From CAZSBB01 sp964605235 (GTDB lineage: Bacteria > Planctomycetota > Phycisphaerae > Phycisphaerales > Phycisphaeraceae), in NCBI GenBank assembly GCA_964605235.1, contig CAZSBB010000002.1:1-64000 (forward strand): 64,000 nt of DNA, read 5' to 3'. Made by a program: the position numbers and the translations under genes. This document shows positions 8,488 to 18,922 of the stretch, piece by piece. Below the pieces are notes generated by a model. That model was not told the origin of the DNA. It saw nothing but the letters and a program-made list of their open reading frames with translations, and searched no databases. Within the stretch, counting starts at the first letter, position 1, and every line of letters begins with the position of its first letter.

Positions 8488-8535
8488 GGCGAGGACCGGC
8501 CGACCCGCAGAAATCCATGAGCCTGGTTGCGTCGG

Positions 8536-9723
8536 TCAGCGGTCCTGATCGTCAGCGAAATCATCATCATCGCCGTCTGTCCCGAACTCCTCATACGGCT
8601 CATCATCCACCACAGCTTCCGCTTCAGTCGCTGCTGCCGCCTGCGCGCCGTCGGCAGCACCTTCACCCGCTTCCGCCAGCGCTGCCTCGGCGGCTTCCTG
8701 GGCTTCCAGTTCTTCCAGCAGCGCGTCTTCGTCGATTTCCTGGCCGTCCTTCCCACGCTGCAGTTTCGCCACCCGCAGCTTGGCACGCAGCCGTGCCCGG
8801 CGCTGGGCGGCGCGGCGGGCGGCTTCATCCGGCCAGTCGTATTGCATTTCCCCCGTCTGCGGATCGCGCCAGTCATGGGCGACGTCATCTTCCGGGCGCA
8901 GCTGTTCGGCGTCCGGGCGCAGCTCCAGGTGAATCTCCCCGCCGGGCGCGTCCTGTTTCACCGCCAGCCGTTTTTGCCGCACCAGTTCCAGGGTCGCCAG
9001 GAACAATCCCACCAGTTCCGTGCGATTGCTTCGGCCGACGAAAATGGATTGCAGCGTCATCCGGCCTTCACGCTGCAGACGGTCCACGATGTCGGCGGCG
9101 TGCAACTCGATCGGCGTGTCGTCGTACACCACATTGTGGGTGAAGTTGCGCTGGCCAATGGAGTCGAGGATGCGCTGAAAGGCGTCGCACAGGTCGGTGA
9201 TGCTCACATCGTCCAGATCGAACTCGACCTGCTCGCTCTGACCTTCTTCGCCGTCAGCGCCTTCGTGGTTTGAGCTGGGCTTCACCTTACCGGGGCGCAC
9301 CGGAAAGCGGCGTTCCCAGGCGTCCTTGCGATCGTCCAGCTCCAGCGCGGCATCCTTGAACCGCTTGTACGCCAGAAGCTGTTGCACCAGCTCGTAGCGT
9401 GGGTCCGTCTCGCTCAGCCCCGCATCTTTGCCGGCCGCATCGTCGGCGCTGCCCGCAGCTTCTTCCGGGCGCGGCAGCAGCATCTGGCTCTTGATTTCCA
9501 GCAGCGTGGCGGCCATCACCAGAAATTCACCGGCGAGGTTCACATCCAGGTGCTCGATGCTTTTGACATGCTGCAGGTATTGCTCGGTCAGCCGAGCGAT
9601 GGGCAGATCGTTGAGATCGATCTCCTGCCGGCGAACCAGAAACAGCAACAGGTCCAGCGGGCCGGCGTAAACATCCAGCTCAACGCGATACTCTTCCAGG
9701 GACAGGGTCATGCGTGCATCCAT
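8536..9723 (-). CDS. scpA: Segregation and condensation protein A
   Basis: Kleisin subunit of the SMC-ScpAB chromosome condensin. About 395 aa, longer than the usual 250-280. The N-terminal kleisin region is clear: YAGPLDLLLFLVRRQEIDLNDLPIARLTEQYL, with the typical EFLVMAATLLEIKSQMLLPR after it. The middle holds an acidic linker, and the C-terminal winged-helix region (ELVGLFLATLELVRQKRLAV) is followed by an acidic low-complexity tail of about 100 residues (AEAEAVVDDEPYEEF). ATGs at 9723 and 9711 are both possible starts. No scpB is adjacent. It is divergently arranged with kdsD. Confidence 0.93.
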   Translation of the reverse strand: MDARMTLSLEEYRVELDVYAGPLDLLLFLVRRQEIDLNDLPIARLTEQYLQHVKSIEHLDVNLAGEFLVMAATLLEIKSQMLLPRPEEAAGSADDAAGKDAGLSETDPRYELVQQLLAYKRFKDAALELDDRKDAWERRFPVRPGKVKPSSNHEGADGEEGQSEQVEFDLDDVSITDLCDAFQRILDSIGQRNFTHNVVYDDTPIELHAADIVDRLQREGRMTLQSIFVGRSNRTELVGLFLATLELVRQKRLAVKQDAPGGEIHLELRPDAEQLRPEDDVAHDWRDPQTGEMQYDWPDEAARRAAQRRARLRAKLRVAKLQRGKDGQEIDEDALLEELEAQEAAEAALAEAGEGAADGAQAAAATEAEAVVDDEPYEEFGTDGDDDDFADDQDR

Positions 9724-9797
9724 GCAGGGCCAGAGGTTTGCCGCCGTCCGGTTGGCGACACATAATGCCATGATCTTACCAAAGTGACCGCAGTTCA

Positions 9798-10811
9798 ATG
9801 AGCGAAAATGACTGGCAGCAATTTGCCCGGCAAGTGCTCGACGCCGAAGCGGCGGCCGTGGGGGGGATTCCCCTGGACGACGCCTTCAATTCGGCCGTGC
9901 GCCTGCTGCGGGACGCCACCGACGAACCCAAACGCGGGGCGGTGGTGATCAGCGGGCTGGGCAAGTGCAATTTCATCGCCCAGAAAATCTCCGCCACTCT
10001 CGCGTCCACCGGCACCCCCAGCCATTTTCTGCATCCGACGGAAGCAGTGCATGGTGACCTGGGCCGCATTCGCCGGGATGATGTGGTGATCCTGCTGAGC
10101 TTCAGCGGCGGGACGGAGGAAGTCGTCGCGCTGGCGGCGTTGCTCAAACAGGACGGCGTGCCGGTGATCGCCCTGACCGGCGGCCGGGAGAGCGATCTGG
10201 CGAAACTGGCGACCCTGACGCTGTGGATCGGCAACGTCACCGAAGCCTGCCCGCACAACCTGGCGCCCACCGCCAGCACCACCGCCATGCTCGCGCTGGG
10301 CGATGCGCTGGCGCTGACGCTCAGCCGCAGCCGGAACTTCGGCGTCGCAGACTTCAAGCGTTTCCATCCCGGTGGCGCCCTGGGACGCCAGCTCATGCCG
10401 GTGGTCGAAGCCATGCGGTTCAAAGCCCATGACAACCTCGCGCTGGTGCCGCTGGCTGCCGAGCTGGGCGCTGCTTATGAGATGACCGGCAAGCGCGCCG
10501 ATGCCGGGGGCGTGCGGCGTCCCGGCGCGATGCTGGTGGTCGATGACGCGGGCAAACTGGCGGGCATCTTCACCGATGGCGACCTGCGCCGGCTGGCGAT
10601 CCGGCAAACCGGCAACCTCATGGCGCTGCAGGTCGGCAGCGTGATGACCCGCAACCCGCGCACGCTCAGCGCTGCGGCGCTGGTGCGCGACGCGGTGAGC
10701 ATGATGCGGCAACATCGCATTGACGAAGTGCCGGTGGTGGATGACGCCGGTAAGCCGGTGGGCCTGATCGACGTGCAGGACCTGGTGGCGCTGAAGGTGA
10801 TCGAAGGATAA
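9798..10811 (+). CDS. kdsD: D-arabinose 5-phosphate isomerase
   Basis: Converts ribulose 5-phosphate to arabinose 5-phosphate, the first step of Kdo synthesis for LPS. 337 aa: SIS sugar-isomerase domain about 20-190 (VVISGLGKCNFIAQKISATLASTG, LLSFSGGTEEVVAL), then two CBS domains at about 210-330 (ending in HRIDEVPVVDDAGKPVGLIDVQDLV). All hallmarks of the KpsF/GutQ family are present. kdsC follows in the same direction, separated by a repeat element. Confidence 0.95.
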   Translation: MSENDWQQFARQVLDAEAAAVGGIPLDDAFNSAVRLLRDATDEPKRGAVVISGLGKCNFIAQKISATLASTGTPSHFLHPTEAVHGDLGRIRRDDVVILLSFSGGTEEVVALAALLKQDGVPVIALTGGRESDLAKLATLTLWIGNVTEACPHNLAPTASTTAMLALGDALALTLSRSRNFGVADFKRFHPGGALGRQLMPVVEAMRFKAHDNLALVPLAAELGAAYEMTGKRADAGGVRRPGAMLVVDDAGKLAGIFTDGDLRRLAIRQTGNLMALQVGSVMTRNPRTLSAAALVRDAVSMMRQHRIDEVPVVDDAGKPVGLIDVQDLVALKVIEG

Positions 10812-10822
10812 TCCTTGCAGAT

Positions 10823-10940
10823 TTAACCACCGAGTCACAGAGGTCACAGAGTAAAAGTAACGACAAGAGCAGGCCCGGTGGTTTTGCCTGACGTTTCTCG
10901 GTGCGTATTCCTCTGTGTTCTCTGTGTCTCGGTGGTGCAT
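10823..10940. repeat. CACAGAG inverted-repeat element, copy 1
   Basis: Left arm TTAACCACCGAGTCACAGAGG and right arm with CTCTGTGTCTCGGTGGTG, about 118 bp overall. Seven copies with related arms occur in the window. This one lies between kdsD and kdsC. Confidence 0.85.
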
Positions 10941-10994
10941 CTTCATGGGATTGCGGCCAGCGCGTTGACGCGCTGCGAAAAGGATGACTGGCTG

Positions 10995-11507
10995 ATGGCT
11001 GACTTTTCCCGCCTGCGCATGATCGTGTTCGACGTCGATGGCGTGCTGACCGATGGGTCGATCATCGTCAACGATCAGGGGCAGGAAGCCAAGCGTTTTT
11101 ACGTGCGCGACGGGCTGGGCATCCGCATCGCCCTGCGCCTGGGGTTGAAGGTCGGCGTGCTGACCGGACGCAGTGTGCGGGCGGTGACGCTGCGCATGGC
11201 GGAACTGGGCGTGGACCTGGTGCAGCAGGGGTCGAGCGACAAGGCGGTGGGGCTGGAAACGCTGTGTCAGCGGGCGGGCGTTTTACCCGAGGAAACAGCT
11301 TATGTGGGGGATGACCTGATCGACCTGCCGGCGTTGCTGCGGTGCGGCTATCCGATGGCGGTCGCCGACGCGGTGGCGGAGGTGCGCGCCGAAGCCCAAT
11401 ACATCACCACGGCGGTGGGGGGGCGGGGGGCGGCGCGCGAAGCGATCGAGCACCTGCTTAAAAGCCAGGGCCGGTGGGATGAAGTGGTCGATCGGTACGT
11501 TTCGTAA
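10995..11507 (+). CDS. kdsC: 3-deoxy-D-manno-octulosonate 8-phosphate phosphatase (KdsC-type HAD)
   Basis: 170-aa HAD phosphatase of the KdsC type, which removes phosphate from Kdo-8-P. Motif I is FDVDGVLTDG (residues about 11-20), motif II lies in LTGRS, and motif III/IV is AYVGDDLIDLPAL. The length and absence of a cap domain match KdsC. The ATG at 10995 was chosen because longer frames are translated through the upstream repeat. It follows kdsD, forming a Kdo gene pair. Confidence 0.93.
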   Translation: MADFSRLRMIVFDVDGVLTDGSIIVNDQGQEAKRFYVRDGLGIRIALRLGLKVGVLTGRSVRAVTLRMAELGVDLVQQGSSDKAVGLETLCQRAGVLPEETAYVGDDLIDLPALLRCGYPMAVADAVAEVRAEAQYITTAVGGRGAAREAIEHLLKSQGRWDEVVDRYVS

Positions 11508-11593
11508 GGAAATGATTCACGCGGTATGATACGCGGTCGTCAGGGCGACCTCGCCCGGCCAACACCGATTCCTTCCCGCACAGGAACTTGCCC

Positions 11594-11761
11594 ATGCAAC
11601 TGGTCAAACTCATTCTCGCGATCTTCCTGCCGCCCGTCGCCGCGTTTCTGCAAGTGGGGGTGACCAAGCATTTCTGGATCAACATCATCCTCACCATTCT
11701 GGGCGGCATTCCGGGGCTGGTGCATGCGATGTGGCTGGTGCTGACTGACCAGAAGGGCTGA
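11594..11761 (+). CDS. YqaE/Pmp3-family small membrane protein
   Basis: 55-aa protein of two transmembrane segments: MQLVKLILAIFLPPVAAFLQ and a second hydrophobic stretch IILTILGGIPGLVHAMWLVL. This is the UPF0057 (Pmp3/YqaE) pattern, including the FLPP motif after the first helix. Family members are stress-related proteolipids of unclear mechanism. It is encoded 45 bp before the DUF486 gene, in the same direction. Confidence 0.88.
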   Translation: MQLVKLILAIFLPPVAAFLQVGVTKHFWINIILTILGGIPGLVHAMWLVLTDQKG

Positions 11762-11806
11762 GACGGCGGCTGCGGGGTGCGACCACGTGGCCCGGGGCGA
11801 ACGTCC

Positions 11807-12148
11807 ATGCCCATCTGGATGCAGACGGCGTTGCTGCTGACGGCGTCGAATGTCTTCATGACCTTCGCGTGGTACGCCCATCTCAAAAACCTCAACGACA
11901 AGCCGTGGTGGATCGCGGCGCTGCTCAGTTGGGGCATCGCGCTCTTTGAGTATCTGCTGCAGGTGCCCGCCAACCGCATCGGCCACGGGGCGCTGTCCCT
12001 GCCGCAGCTCAAGATCATGCAGGAAGTGATCACGCTCAGCGTGTTCGTGCCCTTTGCGCTGTTCTACATGAAGCAGCCGCTCAAGTGGGATTTCCTGTGG
12101 GCGGGCCTGTGCCTGTGCGGGGCGGTGTACTTCATGTTTCGCCGGTAG
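11807..12148 (+). CDS. DUF486 / DMT-type small membrane protein
   Basis: 113-aa integral membrane protein with four hydrophobic segments. The sequence LLTASNVFMTFAWYAHLKNL at the start, the middle motif FEYLLQVPANRIGH and LKIMQEVITLSVFVPFALFYM match the DUF486 family, related to drug/metabolite transporters. Function unknown. The ATG at 11807 was selected over an upstream in-frame start because the protein then begins at the conserved first helix. Confidence 0.85.
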   Translation: MPIWMQTALLLTASNVFMTFAWYAHLKNLNDKPWWIAALLSWGIALFEYLLQVPANRIGHGALSLPQLKIMQEVITLSVFVPFALFYMKQPLKWDFLWAGLCLCGAVYFMFRR

Positions 12149-12213
12149 GTGCCCCCGGAATGTTCGCAGGCGTTTCCGCGTCAGGCGGTGGCGCTCGCTG
12201 CTACCATGCCGCC

Positions 12214-12615
12214 ATGCTTCACACGCTCTCCGTTCCCACCCGCAGCCGCAGCCAGATGGTCAGCCTCACCGCCGAGGTCGCGCGCCTCGTGCAGGAGAGC
12301 GGCATCGAGACCGGCAGCGTGATCGTCTTCGTCCCGCACACCACGGCCGGCATCACCATCAACGAAAACGCCGACCCCGATGTGGTCCGCGACATGCTCG
12401 CCCAACTGGACCTGATGGTCCCCTGGGAGCAGCCGTTCTACCGCCACAACGAAGGCAACTCGGCGGCCCACGTCAAAGCCACCATGTGCGGTTCCAGCGT
12501 GACCATCCTCATCGAACGCGGCCGCATGGTGCTGGGCGTCTGGCAAGGCATCTGGTTCTGCGAATTCGACGGCCCCCGCACCCGGCAGGTCCACGTTCGC
12601 CTGCGGGCAGATTGA
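12214..12615 (+). CDS. YjbQ family protein (UPF0047)
   Basis: 133-aa small beta protein of the YjbQ/UPF0047 family, sometimes annotated as a secondary thiamine phosphate synthase on the basis of suppressor activity. Conserved segments: VIVFVPHTTAGITINENADPD (His and acidic residues) and the C-terminal GTWQGIWFCEFDGPR-type motif (here GVWQGIWFCEFDGPR). Start ATG 12214; the longer frame runs into the DUF486 gene. thiC lies about 20 kb away, so no operon link to thiamine is implied. Confidence 0.9.
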   Translation: MLHTLSVPTRSRSQMVSLTAEVARLVQESGIETGSVIVFVPHTTAGITINENADPDVVRDMLAQLDLMVPWEQPFYRHNEGNSAAHVKATMCGSSVTILIERGRMVLGVWQGIWFCEFDGPRTRQVHVRLRAD

Positions 12616-12960
12616 AGCAGTTTTTCCGCAGATAAACGCAGATATACGCAGATGAAACAGGGATGATGCGGTAAAGGCGCAGGTGGCAGCACACCATTCC
12701 CCAGCGGCGTTTGCCCACCCGGACGCCCGCAGATGAGCCGCAGGCGAATCTGTGGGATCCCTCCAACCACCACCACACCCCCTCAAAGCCGCGGATGAGC
12801 GCAGCGAATCCGGGGGTTGTTCCGGTGGTATCTCCGGCGGTATCTCCAGGGTTGCTCCAGCCACCACATTTCCACCGATCCCACCCCCGCGCGTCTGCTA
12901 CAATCTCCCGGTTCCCCGGCCACCCAGACCCCGAACCCCCGCGCCCAAGGATTTGCTCTG
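12616..12960. other. 345-bp intergenic region with CAGATAAACGCAGAT repeat
   Basis: No gene seen. The left part holds a short tandem-like repeat (12628-12672), in which CGCAGATAAACGCAGATATACGCAGATG runs into a segment resembling the one at 25048-25103. The rest is GC-rich spacer with GCAGATGAGCCGCAGG and GCGGATGAGCGCAGCG motifs, possibly decayed copies. Confidence 0.5.
12628..12672. repeat. CAGATAAACGCAGAT repeat, copy 1
   Basis: The core GATGAAACAGGGATGATG closely matches GATGAAGCAGGGATGAAG at 25085-25098, and the CAGAT units recur. It is a dispersed intergenic repeat. Confidence 0.6.
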
Positions 12961-14325
<1,365 letters not shown>

Positions 14326-14340
14326 AAATTTTCTGAATGC

Positions 14341-14458
14341 TCACCACAGAGACACAGAGGACACGGAGTTAAGCCATGAGATGCAAATGTATGCCGCGAT
14401 AGTTCTGCAACCCTCAATGCAGTGGTCTCTGTGCCCTCTGTGCCTCTGTGGTTAATTG
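14341..14458. repeat. CACAGAG inverted-repeat element, copy 2
   Basis: Arms TCACCACAGAGACACAGAGG and its inverted partner CTCTGTGCCTCTGTGG, about 118 bp, between purA and uppS. A further TTTTGAGATAG follows the right arm, matching the flank of copy 7. Confidence 0.88.
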
Positions 14459-14523
14459 TATTTTGAGATAGTTTCTACTTGAGAGAAACCGCTGTCGCGC
14501 CCGCTATCGTGAACGCATCGGCC

Positions 14524-15342
14524 ATGACCACCAACACTGCCGACAAGTCGCTCTCCGCCGCCGCGTCGGCTCAGGTGCTCGCCCAGCGCGCCGCCCAGAC
14601 CGCCGAAGCCTACACCCGGCTGGACCTGCCCCGCGCTGCCGTGCCGCGCCACATCGCCATCATCATGGACGGCAACGGCCGCTGGGCGCAGCGCCAGGGC
14701 AAGCCGCGCCTGTTCGGCCACCAGCAGGGCGCTACTGTCGTCCGCTCCATCGTCACCGAGTGCGCCCGGCTGGAACTCGATGCCCTGACCCTCTACAGCT
14801 TTTCGGTGGACAACTGGAAGCGCCCTGCCGAGGAAGTCGAATTCCTCATGGAGCTTTACGCCGAGTATCTCGTGCGCGAGCGGCAGACCATGATGGACAA
14901 CAACGTGCGCTTCATCCAGATTGGTCGGCGCGAAGGCCTGCCCGCCGCGGTGCTTCAGCAGCTTGATGACGCCGTCGCCCACACGGCCGGCAACACCGGG
15001 CTGACGCTGGCGCTGGCGATCAACTATGGCTCCCGCGCCGAGATCACCGATGCCGTGCGCCGCCTCGCCCAGCAGGTGCAGCGCGGCGAACTGCAGCCTC
15101 AGCAGATCGACGAACAACTCATCTCCGATCACCTCGACACCGCCGGCCTGCCTGACCCGGACCTGCTGATCCGCACCGCCGGCGAAATGCGCTTGAGCAA
15201 CTACCTGCTCTGGCAGATCAGCTACGCCGAGTTGCATGTGGCGCAAAAGTGCTGGCCGGACTTCGGTGTGGAAGACCTGCGCGAAGCCATCCGCGACTTC
15301 GCCCGCCGCCACCGGAAGTTTGGCGCCGTGCCGCAGAGTTGA
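14524..15342 (+). CDS. uppS: Isoprenyl transferase (undecaprenyl diphosphate synthase)
   Basis: cis-Prenyltransferase making the C55 lipid carrier for cell wall and O-antigen synthesis. 272 aa. Conserved region I HIAIIMDGNGRWAQRQG, region III SFSVDNWKRPAEEV, the LTLALAINYGSRAEI stretch and the C-terminal PDLLIRTAGEMRLSNYLLWQISYAEL are all present. ATG 14524 was preferred over a TTG 45 nt upstream that lies next to the repeat. cdsA, often next to uppS, is here 47 kb away. Confidence 0.96.
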   Translation: MTTNTADKSLSAAASAQVLAQRAAQTAEAYTRLDLPRAAVPRHIAIIMDGNGRWAQRQGKPRLFGHQQGATVVRSIVTECARLELDALTLYSFSVDNWKRPAEEVEFLMELYAEYLVRERQTMMDNNVRFIQIGRREGLPAAVLQQLDDAVAHTAGNTGLTLALAINYGSRAEITDAVRRLAQQVQRGELQPQQIDEQLISDHLDTAGLPDPDLLIRTAGEMRLSNYLLWQISYAELHVAQKCWPDFGVEDLREAIRDFARRHRKFGAVPQS

Positions 15343-15394
15343 TTCACGTCCTGCCCGCTATCGGCTGCGCCTTGCGGCTGCGCGGTGAGCAGCA

Positions 15395-16834
15395 TCATTT
15401 GGGCCAGAAGTCAGGAAACCCGCTGGCGTCGAGCACCTGGCCCTGGGCGGCAAGTTGTTCGCGCAGACTTGCCGTGGGCAGATCATGCAGGCTGGTTTGG
15501 TTTTGCAGCGCCAGCGCCGCCCCCAGGCCGCACGCTTCGCCCAGGATCATCCACACCGGCTCGACGCGAATGGCGGAGAACGCCACATGCGACGCCGACA
15601 GCGCGGTCGGGACCAGCAGGTTGCTCGCCTGGGCGCGGCGGGGCAGCACGCTGCGCCAGGGAATCTCGAACGGCCGGACCGCCTGAAAGATCAAGCCGTC
15701 GGGATGGAAGACGCCGTCTTCCTCGAAAATTTCCACCGGATGCACGTCCAGGCACCAACTGCACAAACCGATGCTGTCGGGTTTCTGGCGGTCTTCCAGG
15801 CAATCGCGCTGGGTCATCACATACTCGCCGATGAGCCGCCGACCTTCGCGCACGTAAATATGCCACGGCCAGTGGTCGTTGTCGGTGAACTCATCTTTGG
15901 CCAGCCCCCATTGCGCAGCTTCCTGCCGCACTGCTGCGGGTACGGAAGGATCATCCACCAGGAACCACAGATACCCCGCCGAGTAATGCCGATGCGCCAG
16001 TTCAATCGCCGCCCGCCCCGGCCGATCGGTGGTGATGTAGTCCCACGAATGTCCCGGCCATTCGGCGGTGCGTGAATCGGTTTTGCAATTGGGCATGGGG
16101 TTCAGCGGCAGGGCGTGCAGCAGCCGGGGATTCTCGATCTGCATCAGCCGCGCGTGGAACCAAGCGTATTGCACAGGATCGTAACCCGGCGGTGGAGCGA
16201 ACGGTACGCGGTTGCGGGGAACATCCGTCAGGCAGCAGCGATAGTCGAAGGGTTGAAGCTTATGGTCGCCTCGGCCCCGGTGTGCGGGCGGATAGGTAGC
16301 GCCCGCCAGCGTTTCGCCATAGGTGTCCTGTGCTTCGCGGCCCAGGTGAAACGCGCAGCCCGCCAGCGCCAGCAGATCGCCTTCATAACTGGCATCGAGA
16401 AACACGCGACCGCGATAGCTGCCACGCTGGGTGTGCAGCACGGTCAGGGCGGCGCCTTGACGCTCCACGTGTGTGATCACCTGGCCGCGCACGCATTGCG
16501 CGCCGACCTGCGCGAGCCATTCCTCCCAGATGCGCTCAGCGACATGCGGTTCAAAGTGCAGGCCGTCCCGGCAATCGCGTACTTGGGAAGATTGGGCGCC
16601 GTAGTGCGTCAGGTAATGCTGCAGCACCCGCTGATGAAACTGCCGGGTCAATCCGCCGATGGTGGCGACCTGCCCGGCATTGGTGCAGCCCAGGCCGCTG
16701 GTCTGCAGCCCGCCCAGGTGCTGATCCTCGGTGACGATCAGCACACGCAAGCCTGCCTGCGCCGCCGCCACCGCCGCGGTTAACCCCGCGGGCGTGGAGT
16801 CCCAGACAATCAGGTCGGCGTCGTGCGTGCTCAT
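15395..16834 (-). CDS. FAD-dependent oxidoreductase (FAD_oxidored-type)
   Basis: 479 aa. The N-terminus is a Rossmann-like FAD site (DLIVWDSTPAGLTAAVAAAQAGLRVLIV) but the first glycines of GxGxxG are replaced, leaving D-S-T-P-A-G. A central FLDASYEGDLLALAGCAFHLGRE motif and the C-terminal ASNLLVPTALSASHVAFSAIRVEPVWMILGEACG stretch are those of the FAD_oxidored family found in planctomycete polysaccharide loci. Substrate unknown. It starts 7 nt after the pseudopilin gene, so it is the third gene of the lacI operon. Confidence 0.85.
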   Translation of the reverse strand: MSTHDADLIVWDSTPAGLTAAVAAAQAGLRVLIVTEDQHLGGLQTSGLGCTNAGQVATIGGLTRQFHQRVLQHYLTHYGAQSSQVRDCRDGLHFEPHVAERIWEEWLAQVGAQCVRGQVITHVERQGAALTVLHTQRGSYRGRVFLDASYEGDLLALAGCAFHLGREAQDTYGETLAGATYPPAHRGRGDHKLQPFDYRCCLTDVPRNRVPFAPPPGYDPVQYAWFHARLMQIENPRLLHALPLNPMPNCKTDSRTAEWPGHSWDYITTDRPGRAAIELAHRHYSAGYLWFLVDDPSVPAAVRQEAAQWGLAKDEFTDNDHWPWHIYVREGRRLIGEYVMTQRDCLEDRQKPDSIGLCSWCLDVHPVEIFEEDGVFHPDGLIFQAVRPFEIPWRSVLPRRAQASNLLVPTALSASHVAFSAIRVEPVWMILGEACGLGAALALQNQTSLHDLPTASLREQLAAQGQVLDASGFPDFWPK

Positions 16835-16841
16835 GCCGTGC

Positions 16842-17678
16842 TCAATCCCATTTGAAATACGCGCCGCCCTGCACGTTCAGGCGATCCGTGCCTTGCCGCT
16901 GATCCGCCCAGCGGCCGTGCCCGTCGAGAAAATGCAGGTTGATGCCGTCCAGTTGCCAGTGGTTGTTCGCCTGCCGTTGTGAACCGGAGTAGATGTACCA
17001 GTAGGGATCCGTCTGCCGCCGTCCGTCGAGCATCATCGGCATCTTGGCGGGCGCATGCAGGTAATGGGTCCGTCCGCTGCGGGGATCGGTTTCCGTGCGT
17101 CCCGCGAATTCCAGGTTGGGCATGCCCGGCGAAATCCGCGTGTCGCTGCGCGTGGCTTGTCCCGAGCCTTGTTCGACCCCATAAAACGTGAACGACGCCG
17201 GCGTGCCTGCGGCATAGCCGTAGAACTTGGCGTAGTCGCGGGTCCCGCGCGCCGCGACGAAGCGGTAGGACGTCTGCATCATGTAGATGCTGTCGATATG
17301 CAGCTCTCGGCCGGCGTCGTATTGCGCGTTGGTGCCGAGAAATTCATGTGTGGGGCAAACCAGATTATGGGGATTGTTGCCATACCAGGACATGATGCTG
17401 TACGCCGCCCCCAGACTGGGATAACTCTGGTCCATGCCCAGTGCCGCCTGGGTGGTGGAGTTCACCAGCGGAAACCAGCCCCGGTGGGCGTCGGCGTACA
17501 TCAGGTGATTAATCCCGTTCTGTCGCATCTGGCTGGCGCAGGCGATGCGCTGAGCGGTCTGTCGCGCCAGCGCCAAGGCCGGCAGCAACAGGGCGATGAG
17601 CAGGCTGATGATGGAAATGACCACCAGCAGTTCGATGAGCGTAAATCCACGCGGGCACTGATGAGCACGTTGGTTCAT
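16842..17678 (-). CDS. Pseudopilin with prepilin N-terminal cleavage/methylation motif
   Basis: 278 aa. After a short basic leader (MNQRAHQCPR) comes the prepilin peptidase site and hydrophobic helix GFTLIELLVVISIISLLIAL, followed by a charged helix with AQRIACASQMRQNG. The body is an unknown globular domain. Near the C-terminus a DG motif (HFLDGHGRWAD) resembles the H-X9-DG domain of planctomycete pseudopilins, though the spacing here is longer. An AAGGAT Shine-Dalgarno precedes ATG 17678. It sits between lacI (29-nt gap) and the FAD oxidoreductase (7-nt gap). Confidence 0.88.
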   Translation of the reverse strand: MNQRAHQCPRGFTLIELLVVISIISLLIALLLPALALARQTAQRIACASQMRQNGINHLMYADAHRGWFPLVNSTTQAALGMDQSYPSLGAAYSIMSWYGNNPHNLVCPTHEFLGTNAQYDAGRELHIDSIYMMQTSYRFVAARGTRDYAKFYGYAAGTPASFTFYGVEQGSGQATRSDTRISPGMPNLEFAGRTETDPRSGRTHYLHAPAKMPMMLDGRRQTDPYWYIYSGSQRQANNHWQLDGINLHFLDGHGRWADQRQGTDRLNVQGGAYFKWD

Positions 17679-17707
17679 GGCGGTATCCTTGGGTCGAACG
17701 CGGGGCT

Positions 17708-18754
17708 TCACGCGGAGGCACGAACCGCGCCGGTTGACGCTCGCTGCACCAGTGTGAAGGGGCACACCACCGGCGCCACCGGGGCGGCGGGGTTGTCGAT
17801 CAGCCGTTCAAGCATGGCGAAGGCCTGGCGTCCGACTTCGCCGCGTGGTCCGCGCGTGGTCGTGAGCGCCGGTTGCGCCACCGATGCCGGCAACAGATCG
17901 CCGAAGCCGACCACGCTCAGGTCCTCCGGCACACGCAAGCCCAATTGCCGCGCTGCCGCCATGGCCGCCAGCGCCGACAGGTCATCGCCCAGCACCAGTG
18001 CGGTGATCTGGGGAACCTGCCGCAGAAAGCCCGCTGCCTGCACCACTGCGTCGCGGCCGCTGTCAAGGTCATTGTCGATCGCCCAGTCGTAGGGCACCGT
18101 CAGCTTCATGCCCAGCCGCGCGTAGGCGCGCTCGTTGGGCGTCACCCATTGCTCGGGATAATCCCGGGACCAGACCGTGGGGAACACCGCCACCTGTTGA
18201 TGTCCCAACGCATGCAGATGCGCCGCAATGGCGCTCACACCTGATGACGTGTCAAACACAATGCGCCGGCGCGAGCGCGGCGGCCCCCAACCCAGATAAA
18301 CCACCGGGATCGGCAGCGCATCCAGAAAGCGGCGCGCTGCCAATCCCAGCGGCAATGAGCGCAAGATCATGATGCCGTCCACCCGTCGGTCCAGCAGATC
18401 CTGGGCGGCTTCGATGACCGCGGTGTCATCCGACCCGGGGCCGTCCAGATTAATGGTGAAGGTCAGATATTTCCGCTCCCGCGCCGCCTGTATGAACTGC
18501 CGAATCCGCCAGATATTCATGGCCCCGCCCAGCCCGCGGGCGATCAAACCCAGCGTGTTGGTCCGCGCCGCACTGAGCGCCCGGCTGATCAGGTTGGGAC
18601 GGTAATTGAGCTCCTGGGCGGCCTGCAGCACTTTGGCGCAGGTTTCCGGACGATGCAGATGGCCCTGCTGCCGCAGAATGCGACTGGCGGTCTGCAGGGA
18701 AACCCCGCTGGCGGCGGCGACCTGGCGCAGGCTGGCGGACACGGGAGATTCCAT
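17708..18754 (-). CDS. LacI-family transcriptional regulator
   Basis: 348 aa. N-terminal LacI HTH (LRQVAAASGVSLQTASRILRQQGHLHRPET, about 9-38) with hinge RPNLISRALSAARTNTLGLI, then a periplasmic-binding-protein-like effector domain (about 65-340, FGDLLPASVAQPALTTTRGP near the end). It probably senses a sugar. First gene of the operon lacI-pseudopilin-FAD oxidoreductase. A perfect interrupted palindrome upstream (18773-18790) is a likely self-operator. Confidence 0.93.
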   Translation of the reverse strand: MESPVSASLRQVAAASGVSLQTASRILRQQGHLHRPETCAKVLQAAQELNYRPNLISRALSAARTNTLGLIARGLGGAMNIWRIRQFIQAARERKYLTFTINLDGPGSDDTAVIEAAQDLLDRRVDGIMILRSLPLGLAARRFLDALPIPVVYLGWGPPRSRRRIVFDTSSGVSAIAAHLHALGHQQVAVFPTVWSRDYPEQWVTPNERAYARLGMKLTVPYDWAIDNDLDSGRDAVVQAAGFLRQVPQITALVLGDDLSALAAMAAARQLGLRVPEDLSVVGFGDLLPASVAQPALTTTRGPRGEVGRQAFAMLERLIDNPAAPVAPVVCPFTLVQRASTGAVRASA

Positions 18755-18772
18755 GAATTGGTGAATATTGCG

Positions 18773-18790
18773 TATGTTTCCGCTAACATA
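18773..18790. promoter_or_regulatory. Candidate LacI-type operator
   Basis: The interrupted palindrome TATGTT-TCCGCT-AACATA lies about 20 nt upstream of the lacI start in the AT-rich part of the gap, as expected for an autoregulatory operator. Confidence 0.45.
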
Positions 18791-18922
18791 ATAGCAGGTT
18801 GGCGGTTTGGGTCAACCCCTGGTGCGCAGCGTCGCCACGCCGCAGGAGCACGCGCTCGCGCTGCCGCCGCGCTGCGTCGAGGCGCATGGCTTTGTTTCAC
18901 AATTGACAACAGGAGGGGGTGT

